Positions 24,996 through 30,454 of a stretch of 30,454 bases of DNA are shown piece by piece. The DNA comes from BRH-c32 sp041674625 (GTDB lineage Bacteria > Bacteroidota > Ignavibacteria > Ignavibacteriales > Melioribacteraceae). Both the position numbers and the translations under genes were made by a program. The stretch's first letter is position 1. Each line of letters begins with the position of its first letter. The stretch covers positions 1 to 30,454 of the forward strand of contig JBAYVI010000023.1 of NCBI GenBank assembly GCA_041674625.1. Reading direction: 5' to 3'. Under the pieces are notes generated by a model. The model was not told the DNA's origin. It worked only from the letters and a program-made list of their open reading frames with translations, and did no database searches.

Positions 24996-26205
24996 ATTTC
25001 TTCTCCCTGCAATCATTACCTTATTTTCCTTATCTCTTATTCCTAAGATAGCATTCATAAAATATCTTGTTTACCTTATACTGGCAATCTATGCCTTATT
25101 AAATCCCAACTCCTTCCTTCACGAAATAAAATCCTCAATCTTCCTGAAGCTGCTTCTGATATACTCTACTTGGTGCTTAATTTCATCTGCATGGTCGAAT
25201 AATTCAATCATTTCACTCGAAAGAGGAGTGCTTCAATTATTTTTGTTTCTTACTCTCTATCGAATTGCATCAAAAGGGAATTCCATAAACGCAATCCCTT
25301 CCGCATTTGTAATAATTTTAATATCAATATTTTCACTAATTTCCAATATCCCTTCCGATTCGTGGTCGGGTGGCAATGCAAAAGGATTTATGGGATTCTT
25401 CTCTCATCAAAACTCACTTGGTGCGATAATTATATTCTTGCTCCCATTTCTATTGCTCTTTATCGGGCAAAATTATAAAAAATTAAATTCATCAATTCCG
25501 GTAATAGTTGCTTCGGTCTCTTCATTTATTTTATTCATTTTATTGGTAATGACTTCCTCAAGAGCTTCGATTCTATCATTTTTTGTTTTTATTATTCTAT
25601 TCATCTCACTTATTGATTTTAAGAAATCTATAAGAGTTTTTGGAACCGTTTTCTTAATAATAATGGCTTTGCAGAATATTACTATAATTTCAGATTTCAC
25701 GCATACACTTATCTTTAAAGGTCGAGATAAATTCGGCGAAAGTCGATTCACCGTTTATTCCGCATCCATCCAATCAGCTAAAAATGGGGGATTAATTGGA
25801 ATCGGATTTGGTATGAGTGATAAAACTAATTTACATCCCGAAATAAGTATAATTAAAAATAATGTTATTTGTCGTGAAAAAGGTAGTACAATACTTGCAT
25901 TAATTGAAGAAGTGGGAGTAATTGGACTTATATTATTCTATTTACCATTTGTATGGCTGATTTGGAAAATAATTATTCAGATAAAACTTAATCCCACCCA
26001 AATCGAACCAAAATTTTATCTTGCTCTTATAATATCATTAATAATTCATCAGCAATTTGAAGCTTGGGGGACAGGTATCGGCTCACCATTTTTTGCCTTA
26101 TTTATCCTTTATAGCAGCACCGCACTTCCATTGAAAAAAAAGGGGATTAAGACAGGGCACTCATTCTTAATCCCCAATATAAGTTATGGCTCCACATCTC
26201 CATAA
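24964..26205 (+). CDS. O-antigen ligase/polymerase family membrane protein (Wzy_C)
   Basis: A 413-residue protein with about 10-12 membrane segments. Strong family marks are GFFSHQNSLGAIIIFLLPFL near 142-161 (the FxHxNxxG motif of the Wzy_C/WaaL family), SSRASILSFFVFII, and GRDKFGESRFTVYSASI leading into a periplasmic loop with GIGFGMSD and a buried LALIEEVGVIGL segment. It overlaps the upstream transferase by 32 bases. It could be the ligase moving the finished glycan to its acceptor, with the other family member at 11897 as polymerase; this division is inference. The last about 25 codons run through a perfect hairpin that looks like an intrinsic terminator for the opposite strand. Confidence 0.82.
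   Translation: MPKNLPLSLYKFLLPAIITLFSLSLIPKIAFIKYLVYLILAIYALLNPNSFLHEIKSSIFLKLLLIYSTWCLISSAWSNNSIISLERGVLQLFLFLTLYRIASKGNSINAIPSAFVIILISIFSLISNIPSDSWSGGNAKGFMGFFSHQNSLGAIIIFLLPFLLLFIGQNYKKLNSSIPVIVASVSSFILFILLVMTSSRASILSFFVFIILFISLIDFKKSIRVFGTVFLIIMALQNITIISDFTHTLIFKGRDKFGESRFTVYSASIQSAKNGGLIGIGFGMSDKTNLHPEISIIKNNVICREKGSTILALIEEVGVIGLILFYLPFVWLIWKIIIQIKLNPTQIEPKFYLALIISLIIHQQFEAWGTGIGSPFFALFILYSSTALPLKKKGIKTGHSFLIPNISYGSTSP
26134..26175 (-). terminator. Intrinsic terminator for leftward transcription, inside the ligase-like gene's 3' end
   Basis: GGGGATTAAGA at 26142-26152 and TCTTAATCCCC at 26165-26175 are perfect 11-bp complements with a 12-base loop. On the minus strand the stem is followed at once by eight T residues (complement of A at 26134-26141). 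On the plus strand no T run follows. It therefore would stop transcripts coming leftward, such as read-through from the holin-endolysin genes. Confidence 0.6.
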
Positions 26206-26397
26206 CTCCCCGAAATATACTCTTTTCCACCCTATAAGTAAATCTATTCCATCCCTTAAAAAATCTCACAATCACCTATTGCGAAATTATTCGCAACGAA
26301 GATTCTCGCAAAATCATATCCCATTTAGAAAAGAAATTTCCAGTATTGACATTAATCAAAATATTTGTAATTTATCCATAGGAGAAAATTATTTATT
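26206..26397. other. Gap between polysaccharide locus and first Panacea gene; nothing supported
   Basis: These 192 bases carry no coding region I trust. An open frame crossing them (26186-26422) has no family resemblance, overlaps both neighbouring genes and has an unlikely composition. CCATAGGAGAAAAT just before ATG 26398 contains AGGAG and is a good ribosome site for the following gene. Confidence 0.5.
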
Positions 26398-26916
26398 ATG
26401 TTTAATTTCGAAAAAACGTTAGAAACTATTCTCTACATTTCTGAAAAATCACAAGATTTATATAAAATCCTTAAGATTATCTATTTCTCTGATATTATCC
26501 ATCTGAAAAAGTTTGGTCGATTCATTACTGAAGATAATTATATTGCTATGGAAAACGGTCCGGTTCCATCAGGAGCTTATGATATCATTAAAATGGTTCG
26601 AGATAATTTCCCATTTAATCAAGATTATAAAGATGCTGTTTCTGCTTCTTTGAAAGTTACTAATCGCACTAGCATTCAACCTAAAAGAAAATTTAATGAG
26701 AAAGTTTTAAGTAAATCTGAAATAGCTGCTATCGATCAATCTATAAAAGAGAATATTGGACTAACTTTTAATGAATTAAAAAATAAAAGCCATGACTTCG
26801 CTCATAAAAATGCAGATGTCAACGGGCTGATTTCAGTAAAAGATATTGTCGAAATGATTGGCGATAAAGATCTCAGTGATTATTACAATTCTTACAGTAG
26901 AACCGTCGTTGTTTAA
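26398..26916 (+). CDS. Panacea-domain (DUF4065, SocA-like) protein, first copy
   Basis: A 172-residue cytoplasmic protein. The N-terminal half has the Panacea/SocA pattern: helix ETILYISEKSQDLYKILKII, then YFSDIIHLKKFGRFITEDNY, and MENGPVPSGAYDIIK (about 51-65), which matches the family's M-x-x-GPVPS core. Panacea proteins are antitoxins paired with many different toxins; SocA of Caulobacter instead acts as a proteolytic adaptor. AGGAG 6-10 bases before ATG 26398 supports the start. The next plus-strand gene is a 63-residue unknown protein about 95 bases downstream, which might be its partner, but the spacing is large for a tight toxin-antitoxin pair. It lies outside the direct repeats that bound the second Panacea gene. 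Confidence 0.8.
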   Translation: MFNFEKTLETILYISEKSQDLYKILKIIYFSDIIHLKKFGRFITEDNYIAMENGPVPSGAYDIIKMVRDNFPFNQDYKDAVSASLKVTNRTSIQPKRKFNEKVLSKSEIAAIDQSIKENIGLTFNELKNKSHDFAHKNADVNGLISVKDIVEMIGDKDLSDYYNSYSRTVVV

Positions 26917-27011
26917 TACAACATTAACTTCTTTTTCCCTAATATAGAAATTCTCATTTATAGAATAATCCTTTTTTTCGTATATTATTGATAATTAATT
27001 TGATACCCTTT

Positions 27012-27203
27012 ATGAAAGAAGTCCTAGAAAAAATTTATAAAAGTAAGATCGATTTCCATAAGAAGGTGGCACAAAAACCGTTCGAGGAAAAATATCTCGA
27101 TATGCTCGAAATGCAGAAAATCGATATTGAGTTTTCAAAACATCGCCCTAAAACTGATGACCCCAAAAACAAAATTAAGTGGGTCTGGCCCCTCCCGAAA
27201 TAA
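27012..27203 (+). CDS. Small unknown protein (63 residues)
   Basis: Start ATG 27012 (MKEVLEKIYKSKIDFHKKVA) is preferred to an in-frame ATG at 26988 that would add eight hydrophobic residues. The protein is highly charged, probably one long helix (residues 1-38) followed by a proline-rich tail (KWVWPLPK). It vaguely recalls the small KxxxRxxLAxLPFEEKL-type proteins seen beside nucleotidyltransferase toxins in other genomes, here KKVAQKPFEEKYLDMLEMQK, but this is an impression from memory. It lies between the first Panacea gene and the left direct repeat. It could be an antitoxin-like remnant or an unrelated small gene. Confidence 0.5.
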   Translation: MKEVLEKIYKSKIDFHKKVAQKPFEEKYLDMLEMQKIDIEFSKHRPKTDDPKNKIKWVWPLPK

Positions 27204-27244
27204 CCTAACGCCGCAACTTAAACACCATAATAAAAATTCGCTCG

Positions 27245-27286
27245 TTAGCAATATTTCGGTTGGTACTCGATATGGATATGATCCTT
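27245..27286 (-). repeat. Left 42-bp direct repeat: endolysin 3'-end remnant (att-like)
   Basis: Matches 29316-29357 at 40 of 42 positions, with a 32-base exact core (27255-27286). Read on the minus strand it encodes KDHIHIEYQPKYC and a stop, the final codons of the endolysin gene including its HxH zinc motif; only the last residue differs (Ser in the intact gene). Similarity stops at 27287, where the rest of an endolysin would continue. This is the pattern left when an element inserts at the 3' end of a gene and restores the gene end with its own copy. Confidence 0.75.
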
Positions 27287-27305
27287 ATTTTACATAAGCA
27301 ATATA

Positions 27306-27378
27306 TTGGCAAATGTCAATATAAAATATTATATTAATAAAGTGTTGCGAACATCGCTTCGCAACTATTTTTTGTTTT
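27306..27378 (+). promoter_or_regulatory. Possible promoter and leader hairpin before the Panacea-PemK-like pair
   Basis: TTGGCA (27306-27311) and TATATT (27330-27335) with an 18-base spacer form a fair sigma-70-like promoter. TATTG and CAATA flank 27304-27321 as a short imperfect dyad. GTTGCGAA (27344-27351) and TTCGCAAC (27358-27365) are perfect 8-bp complements with a 6-base loop, followed by TATTTTTTG, an intrinsic-terminator shape 10-20 bases before ATG 27384. If the promoter is right, the hairpin begins near the transcript start and could attenuate; otherwise it insulates the pair from upstream transcription. Confidence 0.4.
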
Positions 27379-27383
27379 AAAAT

Positions 27384-27992
27384 ATGAAAAAGAATATGAG
27401 ATTTACATATAAAAAAGCCACGCAAGTTCTAAACTTCTTCTGTCTTAAATCCAAAAGCAAAAAGTTGGATAAATTGAAGGCATTAAAGTTAGTCTATTTG
27501 GCAGATCGATTTCACTATCGTAAATATGGCCGCTTTATAACCAATGATAAATATTATGCAATGGAATATGGTCCGGTAGCATCAAATACTAAAGATATTG
27601 CTAGTCTTAGTGATTATTTAGATGAGAGTGAAAAAAAATATGCAAGTGAATATTTATCATTAGAAAATGATAAATCAATTAAATCATTAAATGAAATTGA
27701 TAATAGTATCCTTTCGGATAGCGATAAAGATGCTTTAGAATATATTTGGAACAAATTTGGCAATAAATCCAATTTTGATTTAGTAAATATTACGCATAAA
27801 TACCCTGAATGGCTTAGACACAAAGAAAAAATTGATTCCAAATTGCATAGTCGCATAGAAATGAATGAAGAGGATTTTTTAGATGACCCTGAAGAAGATA
27901 TTGACAAATGTTTTGAACTGAGCGAAGAGAGAAAAACCGCTCTGAAAGAGGTGGTTAAGACCCAGAATTACTTAGAATCATTGTGGGATTAA
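27384..27992 (+). CDS. Panacea-domain (DUF4065) protein, second copy; likely antitoxin
   Basis: A 202-residue protein with a well-kept Panacea core: ATQVLNFFCLKSKSKKLDKL, LVYLADRFHYRKYGRFITND, YAMEYGPVASNTKDIAS (about 53-69). The middle is highly charged and acidic (NEEDFLDDPEEDIDKC), and the C terminus helical. The start at 27384 is the first ATG; ATG 27396 would remove four residues and cannot be excluded. The stop is 6 bases before the GTG of the PemK-like gene, the usual tight antitoxin-first order of type II modules. It is only distantly similar to the copy at 26398, so this is not a recent duplication. It is the first gene after the left direct repeat. Confidence 0.82.
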   Translation: MKKNMRFTYKKATQVLNFFCLKSKSKKLDKLKALKLVYLADRFHYRKYGRFITNDKYYAMEYGPVASNTKDIASLSDYLDESEKKYASEYLSLENDKSIKSLNEIDNSILSDSDKDALEYIWNKFGNKSNFDLVNITHKYPEWLRHKEKIDSKLHSRIEMNEEDFLDDPEEDIDKCFELSEERKTALKEVVKTQNYLESLWD

Positions 27993-27998
27993 TAATAG

Positions 27999-28439
27999 GT
28001 GAAAATCCCTCCCGAAGTTGCAATAAAAAGTACTCTACGACCCGGAACAGTCTTTTATTTTGTAGCAGACGAAATTAAATCCAAAGAACCCCATCGATTT
28101 ATAGTGCTTAATCATGATCCTCAAAAAGATGTATTGTTAATATTGGTTTCTACATCTTCTCAAATTGTACATTTTAAGACATTAAGAGGAAATTGTCCCG
28201 GCTCTACCTTAGTAGAAATTTCCGAAAAAGAATATTCGGGATTAACCAAACCAAGTATAGTTGATTGCAATAAAGTATTTTTGAGAACCGTTGATGAAAT
28301 CATTGCGAAATGGAAGAATAATGAATTAAAACTCAAAGATGATATATCAATAGAAATAGTAAAAAAATTACGTCAGGGCGTGTTGGATAGTAATATTATT
28401 GAACCTTACGAAAAAGATATTTTACGTCAAACAAAATAA
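27999..28439 (+). CDS. PemK/MazF-like protein, candidate toxin paired with Panacea
   Basis: A 146-residue protein starting at GTG 27999. RPGTVFYFVADEIKSKEPHR (14-33) followed by FIVLNHD and VLLILVSTSS resembles the first strands of the PemK/MazF SH3-like barrel (RGxIxxVxF ... KxRPxxVLxxx ... ILVxPxTS), and TKPSIVDCNKVFLRTVDEII resembles the later Lxx-PSxVxxxxxxxID part. Key catalytic residues cannot be assigned with confidence. MazF/PemK toxins are endoribonucleases; the immediately upstream Panacea gene fits an antitoxin role. The alternative is a PemK-like protein of unknown action, as seen in other barrel proteins next to DUF4065. No ribosome site is strong; coupling to the upstream gene is likely. 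Confidence 0.6.
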   Translation: MKIPPEVAIKSTLRPGTVFYFVADEIKSKEPHRFIVLNHDPQKDVLLILVSTSSQIVHFKTLRGNCPGSTLVEISEKEYSGLTKPSIVDCNKVFLRTVDEIIAKWKNNELKLKDDISIEIVKKLRQGVLDSNIIEPYEKDILRQTK

Positions 28440-28460
28440 TTGATTATTCAGACCTGCAAA

Positions 28461-28512
28461 ATAATTGGCCGTTTCATATCATAATTGGCCGATAATTGGC
28501 CGCATTGGCCGG
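28461..28512 (+). repeat. Cluster of ATAATTGGCCG direct repeats
   Basis: ATAATTGGCCG occurs at 28461-28471, 28481-28491 and 28492-28502, the last two adjacent, followed by CATTGGCCGG at 28503-28512. TTGGCCG thus appears four times in 52 bases. The cluster lies in the 110-base gap between the PemK-like gene and the small acidic gene, and is GC-rich against AT-rich surroundings. It could be a binding-site array controlling the last two genes or simply local slippage. An open frame continues through it from TTG 28496, but translation more likely begins at 28550. Confidence 0.6.
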
Positions 28513-28549
28513 TAAATATCGTCAAGTGCCTCAAGGGAGACTGTTAGAT

Positions 28550-28795
28550 ATGTTAGATCTAAAAGAAATGGAAAAAAGATTGGATGATGCTTTGGCAAAA
28601 GAAACCGAAGAATCATTAACAAAATGGTTGTTGCTAAGTAGATTTAAAAATTATTTAGTTGATAACGGTGATGGGGAATTTGACTTTCTTTTTTCATCAG
28701 ATTCCAAATTAATTGTAAAATCACAACCGACAATTAATTTTAAAGAAAAACGCCAAAATATTAAGAAAAATTATAGTTTATCAGAAGCTGCTTAA
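28550..28795 (+). CDS. Small acidic protein preceding SecB-like gene
   Basis: An 81-residue protein from ATG 28550, chosen because AGGGAGA ends 9 bases upstream; an in-frame TTG at 28496 would add 18 residues drawn from the TTGGCCG repeats. MLDLKEMEKRLDDALAKETE is a charged helix, then ESLTKWLLLSR and a short hydrophobic/acidic segment (GDGEFDFLFSS). The stop overlaps the next start by one base (TAATG), so it is coupled to the SecB-like gene. I recall similar short proteins before SecB-like genes in Bacteroidota but can name no family. It may be a chaperone client, an antitoxin-like component or an accessory subunit. Confidence 0.65.
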   Translation: MLDLKEMEKRLDDALAKETEESLTKWLLLSRFKNYLVDNGDGEFDFLFSSDSKLIVKSQPTINFKEKRQNIKKNYSLSEAA

Positions 28796-29241
28796 TGGAA
28801 ACGCAAGATCAGAAATTACTAAAATTTCATGGTATTGATATTGTAAAAGTAGATTTTTCTTCGGATAAGAAATTTGAGCCGGATAAAAATAATATGGATA
28901 TAAATATTGATGCAAGAGTCTACTATCCAAAGGAAAAACCTAATTATTTCAATATAATGATGACGGTTAATATCGAGTCTGAGGATTGCTTTCTTTTAAT
29001 TATTCATTCTATTGCCACTTTTGAATTTTCAGAGGATATTAACGAAGGACTTAAAAAGAACTTTATTAACTTTAATGCTCCCGCTATAATTTTCCCATAT
29101 CTCCGTAGTTTTATTACTTCTTTTACTTCTAGTCTGGGAAGTTCAATCCCTTCTATAACCATTCCTATCCGTTTTTTCAGAGGGGAAATGGAAGAAATAA
29201 ATTTCGAAACTACTGAGAAAATTACTAAGGAAAATTTATAA
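28795..29241 (+). CDS. SecB-like chaperone
   Basis: A 148-residue cytoplasmic protein with the SecB fold pattern: four amphipathic strands in the first two thirds (NIDARVYYP, YFNIMMTVNIESEDCFLLII, IATFEFSED), then the family's most characteristic piece, APAIIFPYLRSFITSFTSSL (about 95-114), forming the long helix, and a proline-bearing end (SIPSITIPIRFF). Length is normal (140-160). General SecB delivers preproteins to SecA, but stand-alone SecB-like proteins next to toxin-antitoxin genes serve as TAC chaperones that protect the antitoxin. Here it closes the four-gene block bounded by direct repeats, which favours the TAC role. The start overlaps the preceding stop by one base. No secretion genes are nearby. 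Confidence 0.72.
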   Translation: METQDQKLLKFHGIDIVKVDFSSDKKFEPDKNNMDINIDARVYYPKEKPNYFNIMMTVNIESEDCFLLIIHSIATFEFSEDINEGLKKNFINFNAPAIIFPYLRSFITSFTSSLGSSIPSITIPIRFFRGEMEEINFETTEKITKENL

Positions 29242-29315
29242 AAAAAACGGAAGCTCCCGCTCCCGCTTAAAGTACATCTACTGCAAATTATTCATATTGT
29301 AAATCACTACTATTT

Positions 29316-29357
29316 TTAGCTATACTTCGGTTGGTACTCGATATGGATATGATCCTT
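29316..29357 (-). repeat. Right 42-bp direct repeat: end of intact endolysin gene (att-like)
   Basis: Partner of 27245-27286, 40 of 42 positions identical. It forms codons 90-102 and the stop of the endolysin. The two copies bound 2,029 bases containing the Panacea, PemK-like, small acidic and SecB-like genes, all on the plus strand. The only two differences lie in the stop-proximal ten bases (29321 and 29325). Confidence 0.75.
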
Positions 29358-29624
29358 CTCCAAGACTACATCATAATCCTTCGTTAATCGCTTCCTGATC
29401 GTCTCTGTTATCTTAATTATCATCGCCTTGTCCTTTATGTCTCGTGTCCTTAAATCGATCGCACAGCCCGCATAATGAAGCGATCCTGCCGAATGCTTGG
29501 AATCCGTTACCGATGTTACTACCATTCCATATCCAAAATCCTCATATACTCCTTCTGCTACTATTAGCCCGACCAATATCTCGGCTCTTATACCATTTAG
29601 CTTGGTTGTTTCCTTGAGTTCCAT
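29316..29624 (-). CDS. M15-type peptidase, phage endolysin-like
   Basis: A 102-residue predicted peptidoglycan peptidase of the LAS/M15 group. The zinc site is His50 and Asp57 in the HxxGxxxD motif (LHYAGCAIDLR) and His94 in the DHIHIE motif (His92/His94), with Glu89 near the position of the catalytic acid. Length is minimal for the domain, as in small phage endolysins. It begins directly after the holin-like stop (TGAATG on the minus strand), a classic lysis cassette. Its last 13 codons and stop are repeated at 27245-27286, and a plus-strand toxin-antitoxin-like cassette lies just past its 3' end. No signal peptide is present, which fits holin-dependent release. Confidence 0.82.
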   Translation of the reverse strand: MELKETTKLNGIRAEILVGLIVAEGVYEDFGYGMVVTSVTDSKHSAGSLHYAGCAIDLRTRDIKDKAMIIKITETIRKRLTKDYDVVLEKDHIHIEYQPKYS

Positions 29625-29957
29625 TCATTCCTCAAATTTACTCGGCTCGGTGAGTGCAATCTGCTTATGCTGGATTAATGATGTTGCCACTCCCGCAATT
29701 ATCGATAGCACCGCCGTTATTATCTCTTCCCATGAGTTTTGAGATATGCCGATTGTTAATAAAATGCCACCACCGATCTTCGCTATCCATCTGAAGATTA
29801 ATCCGGTTAAGTGGTTCTTGATCGTATTCCACATAGCTTTTTTCTGCTCCTCCTTTCGTTTATTGAATTGATATTTAAGCCGGCATAAAAAGTTCACCCT
29901 CGTATCGGGTATCGGTTTAGCCGGAATTTTCACAGGTTTTAATTCCTTCTTCGTCAT
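29625..29957 (-). CDS. Holin-like small membrane protein
   Basis: A 110-residue protein on the minus strand. The N-terminal 45 residues are basic and proline-containing (VKIPAKPIPDTRVNF, KRKEEQKKAM), then two predicted membrane helices, about 52-72 (GLIFRWIAKIGGGILLTIG) and 79-95 (ITAVLSIIAGVATSLI), with a short charged tail ending in EPSKFEE. GAGGA lies 7-11 bases before ATG 29957 and supports the long start, although Met42 is a possible internal one. Two helices, small size and direct abutment to an endolysin gene suggest a holin that opens the inner membrane for the lysin. The family was not named by sequence, so the assignment is by topology and context. Confidence 0.65.
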   Translation of the reverse strand: MTKKELKPVKIPAKPIPDTRVNFLCRLKYQFNKRKEEQKKAMWNTIKNHLTGLIFRWIAKIGGGILLTIGISQNSWEEIITAVLSIIAGVATSLIQHKQIALTEPSKFEE

Positions 29958-30007
29958 CCCATCCTCATCATTTAATCTTTTATCTAATCAGAATCCATTC
30001 TCTATTT

Positions 30008-30263
30008 TTTCCCGCTCTTCGAGGCATACAATCAAATCCGTTAAGAAAATCATATGCATTTTATTTTAGTTTTTAATTTTGCTTTTGCTCTCCGGCATTA
30101 AATAAATTCCGTGAAGAAATTTCTTGAGATGAAGCGTTAAGAGCGGCATACTGTTTGAGGTACGAAGTACCGAGTTTATGCCGCTTAGCTTCATGAGAGA
30201 AATTTTAGGAATTTATTTACAGCCGTGATTCTTTGCTTACTTTCTCATCTAGGAGAAAGTAAG
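30008..30263 (+). repeat. Structured repeat element, copy B (fills the gap upstream of the holin gene)
   Basis: Same layout as copy A. A truncated left unit begins at 30013-30028 (16 bases identical to the end of the vapB-type gene) and runs to CCGTTAAGAAAATC. The full unit follows: P1 TAAATAAATTCC 30099-30110 with 30208-30219 (12 bp perfect); P2 AAATTTCT 30117-30124 with 30198-30205, plus ATGAAGC 30129-30135 with 30188-30194; P3 AGCGGCA 30142-30148 with 30179-30185; apical hairpin GGTAC-GAA-GTACC 30159-30171; P4 CTTACTTTCTC 30236-30246 with 30253-30263 (11 bp perfect). Conserved unpaired segments shared with copy A include GCGTTAAG, CTGTTTGA, GAGTTT and TTTTAGGA. It stands between two phage-like genes on the opposite strand; no coding frame is credible. 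Confidence 0.75.
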
Positions 30264-30291
30264 AAGAACTTGCCTCAAGGAGAATCCTTCG

Positions 30292-30454
30292 CTACAATAA
30301 CCTAATTCGTATGTTATTATTAGCTCCCGCTGCTGCATCGAGCGCATGTCCCATTATGTGCTTATTATCTACCGCTCCCTGAACTACCGCTCTTCCCATC
30401 ATATCAGATATTACCGAATCACCAACTGCAATTGCTCCGCCCGATGTTACCATC
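30292..30454 (-). CDS. 3' end of a phage decoration/DUF2190-like protein gene, partial
   Basis: The minus strand is open from the window edge to TAG at 30292-30294, giving the last 53 residues. VTSGGAIAVGDSVISDMMGR (from the second residue) followed by AVVQGAVDN, IMGHALDAAAGANNNIRIRL and a terminal Leu-Leu matches the C-terminal pattern of DUF2190-like capsid decoration proteins (GGxVxVGDxV ... GIALEAAxAGDxIxVLL). With the holin and endolysin on the same strand, it indicates a phage-derived block continuing beyond the window. The 5' part is outside, so length and start are unknown. Confidence 0.6.
   Translation of the reverse strand, partial: MVTSGGAIAVGDSVISDMMGRAVVQGAVDNKHIMGHALDAAAGANNNIRIRLL

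Noticed and set aside
26186..26422. Open frame of 78 codons between the ligase-like gene and the first Panacea gene
   Set aside because: It overlaps both neighbours, has no recognisable motif or ribosome site, and looks like out-of-frame C-rich sequence.
28461..28512. Direct repeats considered as a CRISPR array
   Set aside because: Units are 11 bases with spacers of 0-9 bases, far too short, and no cas genes are present.
28496..28549. TTG start extending the small acidic protein through the TTGGCCG repeats
   Set aside because: ATG 28550 has a well-placed AGGGAGA site, and the added residues come only from the repeats.
830..30219. The two structured repeats as termini of one large mobile element spanning the window
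   Set aside because: They are direct repeats 29 kb apart, but they enclose unrelated housekeeping, glycan and phage genes, and no recombinase was seen. A dispersed repeat family is simpler.

Overview
The window looks like chromosomal DNA of an AT-rich bacterium, probably in the Bacteroidota/Chlorobiota group (an Ignavibacteria- or Kapabacteria-like lineage is my best guess, from gene content and style only). It holds a housekeeping edge, a long polysaccharide locus, and a phage-derived right end that carries toxin-antitoxin-like genes. No rRNA, tRNA, CRISPR array, transposase or integrase was recognised.

Left edge (1-4583). The 5' part of plsY (minus strand) is followed by an orphan vapB-type antitoxin under a near-textbook promoter with a perfect 10-bp operator dyad. 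A 464-bp gene-free stretch then holds copy A of a structured repeat, followed by an alpha-glucan phosphorylase (glgP) abutting a 274-residue unknown protein.

Polysaccharide locus (4790-26205, all plus strand, mostly tight or overlapping). It runs: UDP-HexNAc dehydrogenase and C4-epimerase (tviB/tviC type, giving UDP-GlcNAcA/GalNAcA), MurJ/Wzx-like flippase, UDP-galactopyranose mutase with a coupled GT2 enzyme, several GT4 enzymes, a Wzy-like polymerase, SDR enzymes, a hexapeptide acyltransferase, a DUF1972-type transferase, then a reductase - monotopic phosphoglycosyl transferase - 4,6-dehydratase trio that probably makes the first sugar and loads it on undecaprenyl phosphate. A YjbH-like outer-membrane protein, another GT4 enzyme and an O-antigen-ligase-family protein end it. 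The inferred product is a Wzx/Wzy-type surface glycan containing uronic acid, galactofuranose and a 6-deoxy-HexNAc. The centre (about 4.8-21 kb) is visibly more AT-rich than glgP or the dehydratase, as expected of an exchanged serotype block.

Right end (26206-30454). A Panacea-domain (DUF4065) gene and a small unknown gene precede a roughly 2-kb cassette: second Panacea gene, PemK/MazF-like gene, small acidic protein, SecB-like chaperone. The cassette is bounded by 42-bp direct repeats that are exactly the last 14 codons (with stop) of an M15-type endolysin gene on the minus strand. It therefore looks like a toxin-antitoxin-chaperone module integrated at the 3' end of a phage lysis gene. Upstream of the endolysin lie a holin-like gene, copy B of the structured repeat, and the 3' end of a phage decoration-protein-like gene.

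The two strongest observations are that cassette and the repeat pair A/B, whose helices differ in sequence but stay complementary and whose apical hairpins carry C-GNA-G triloops.
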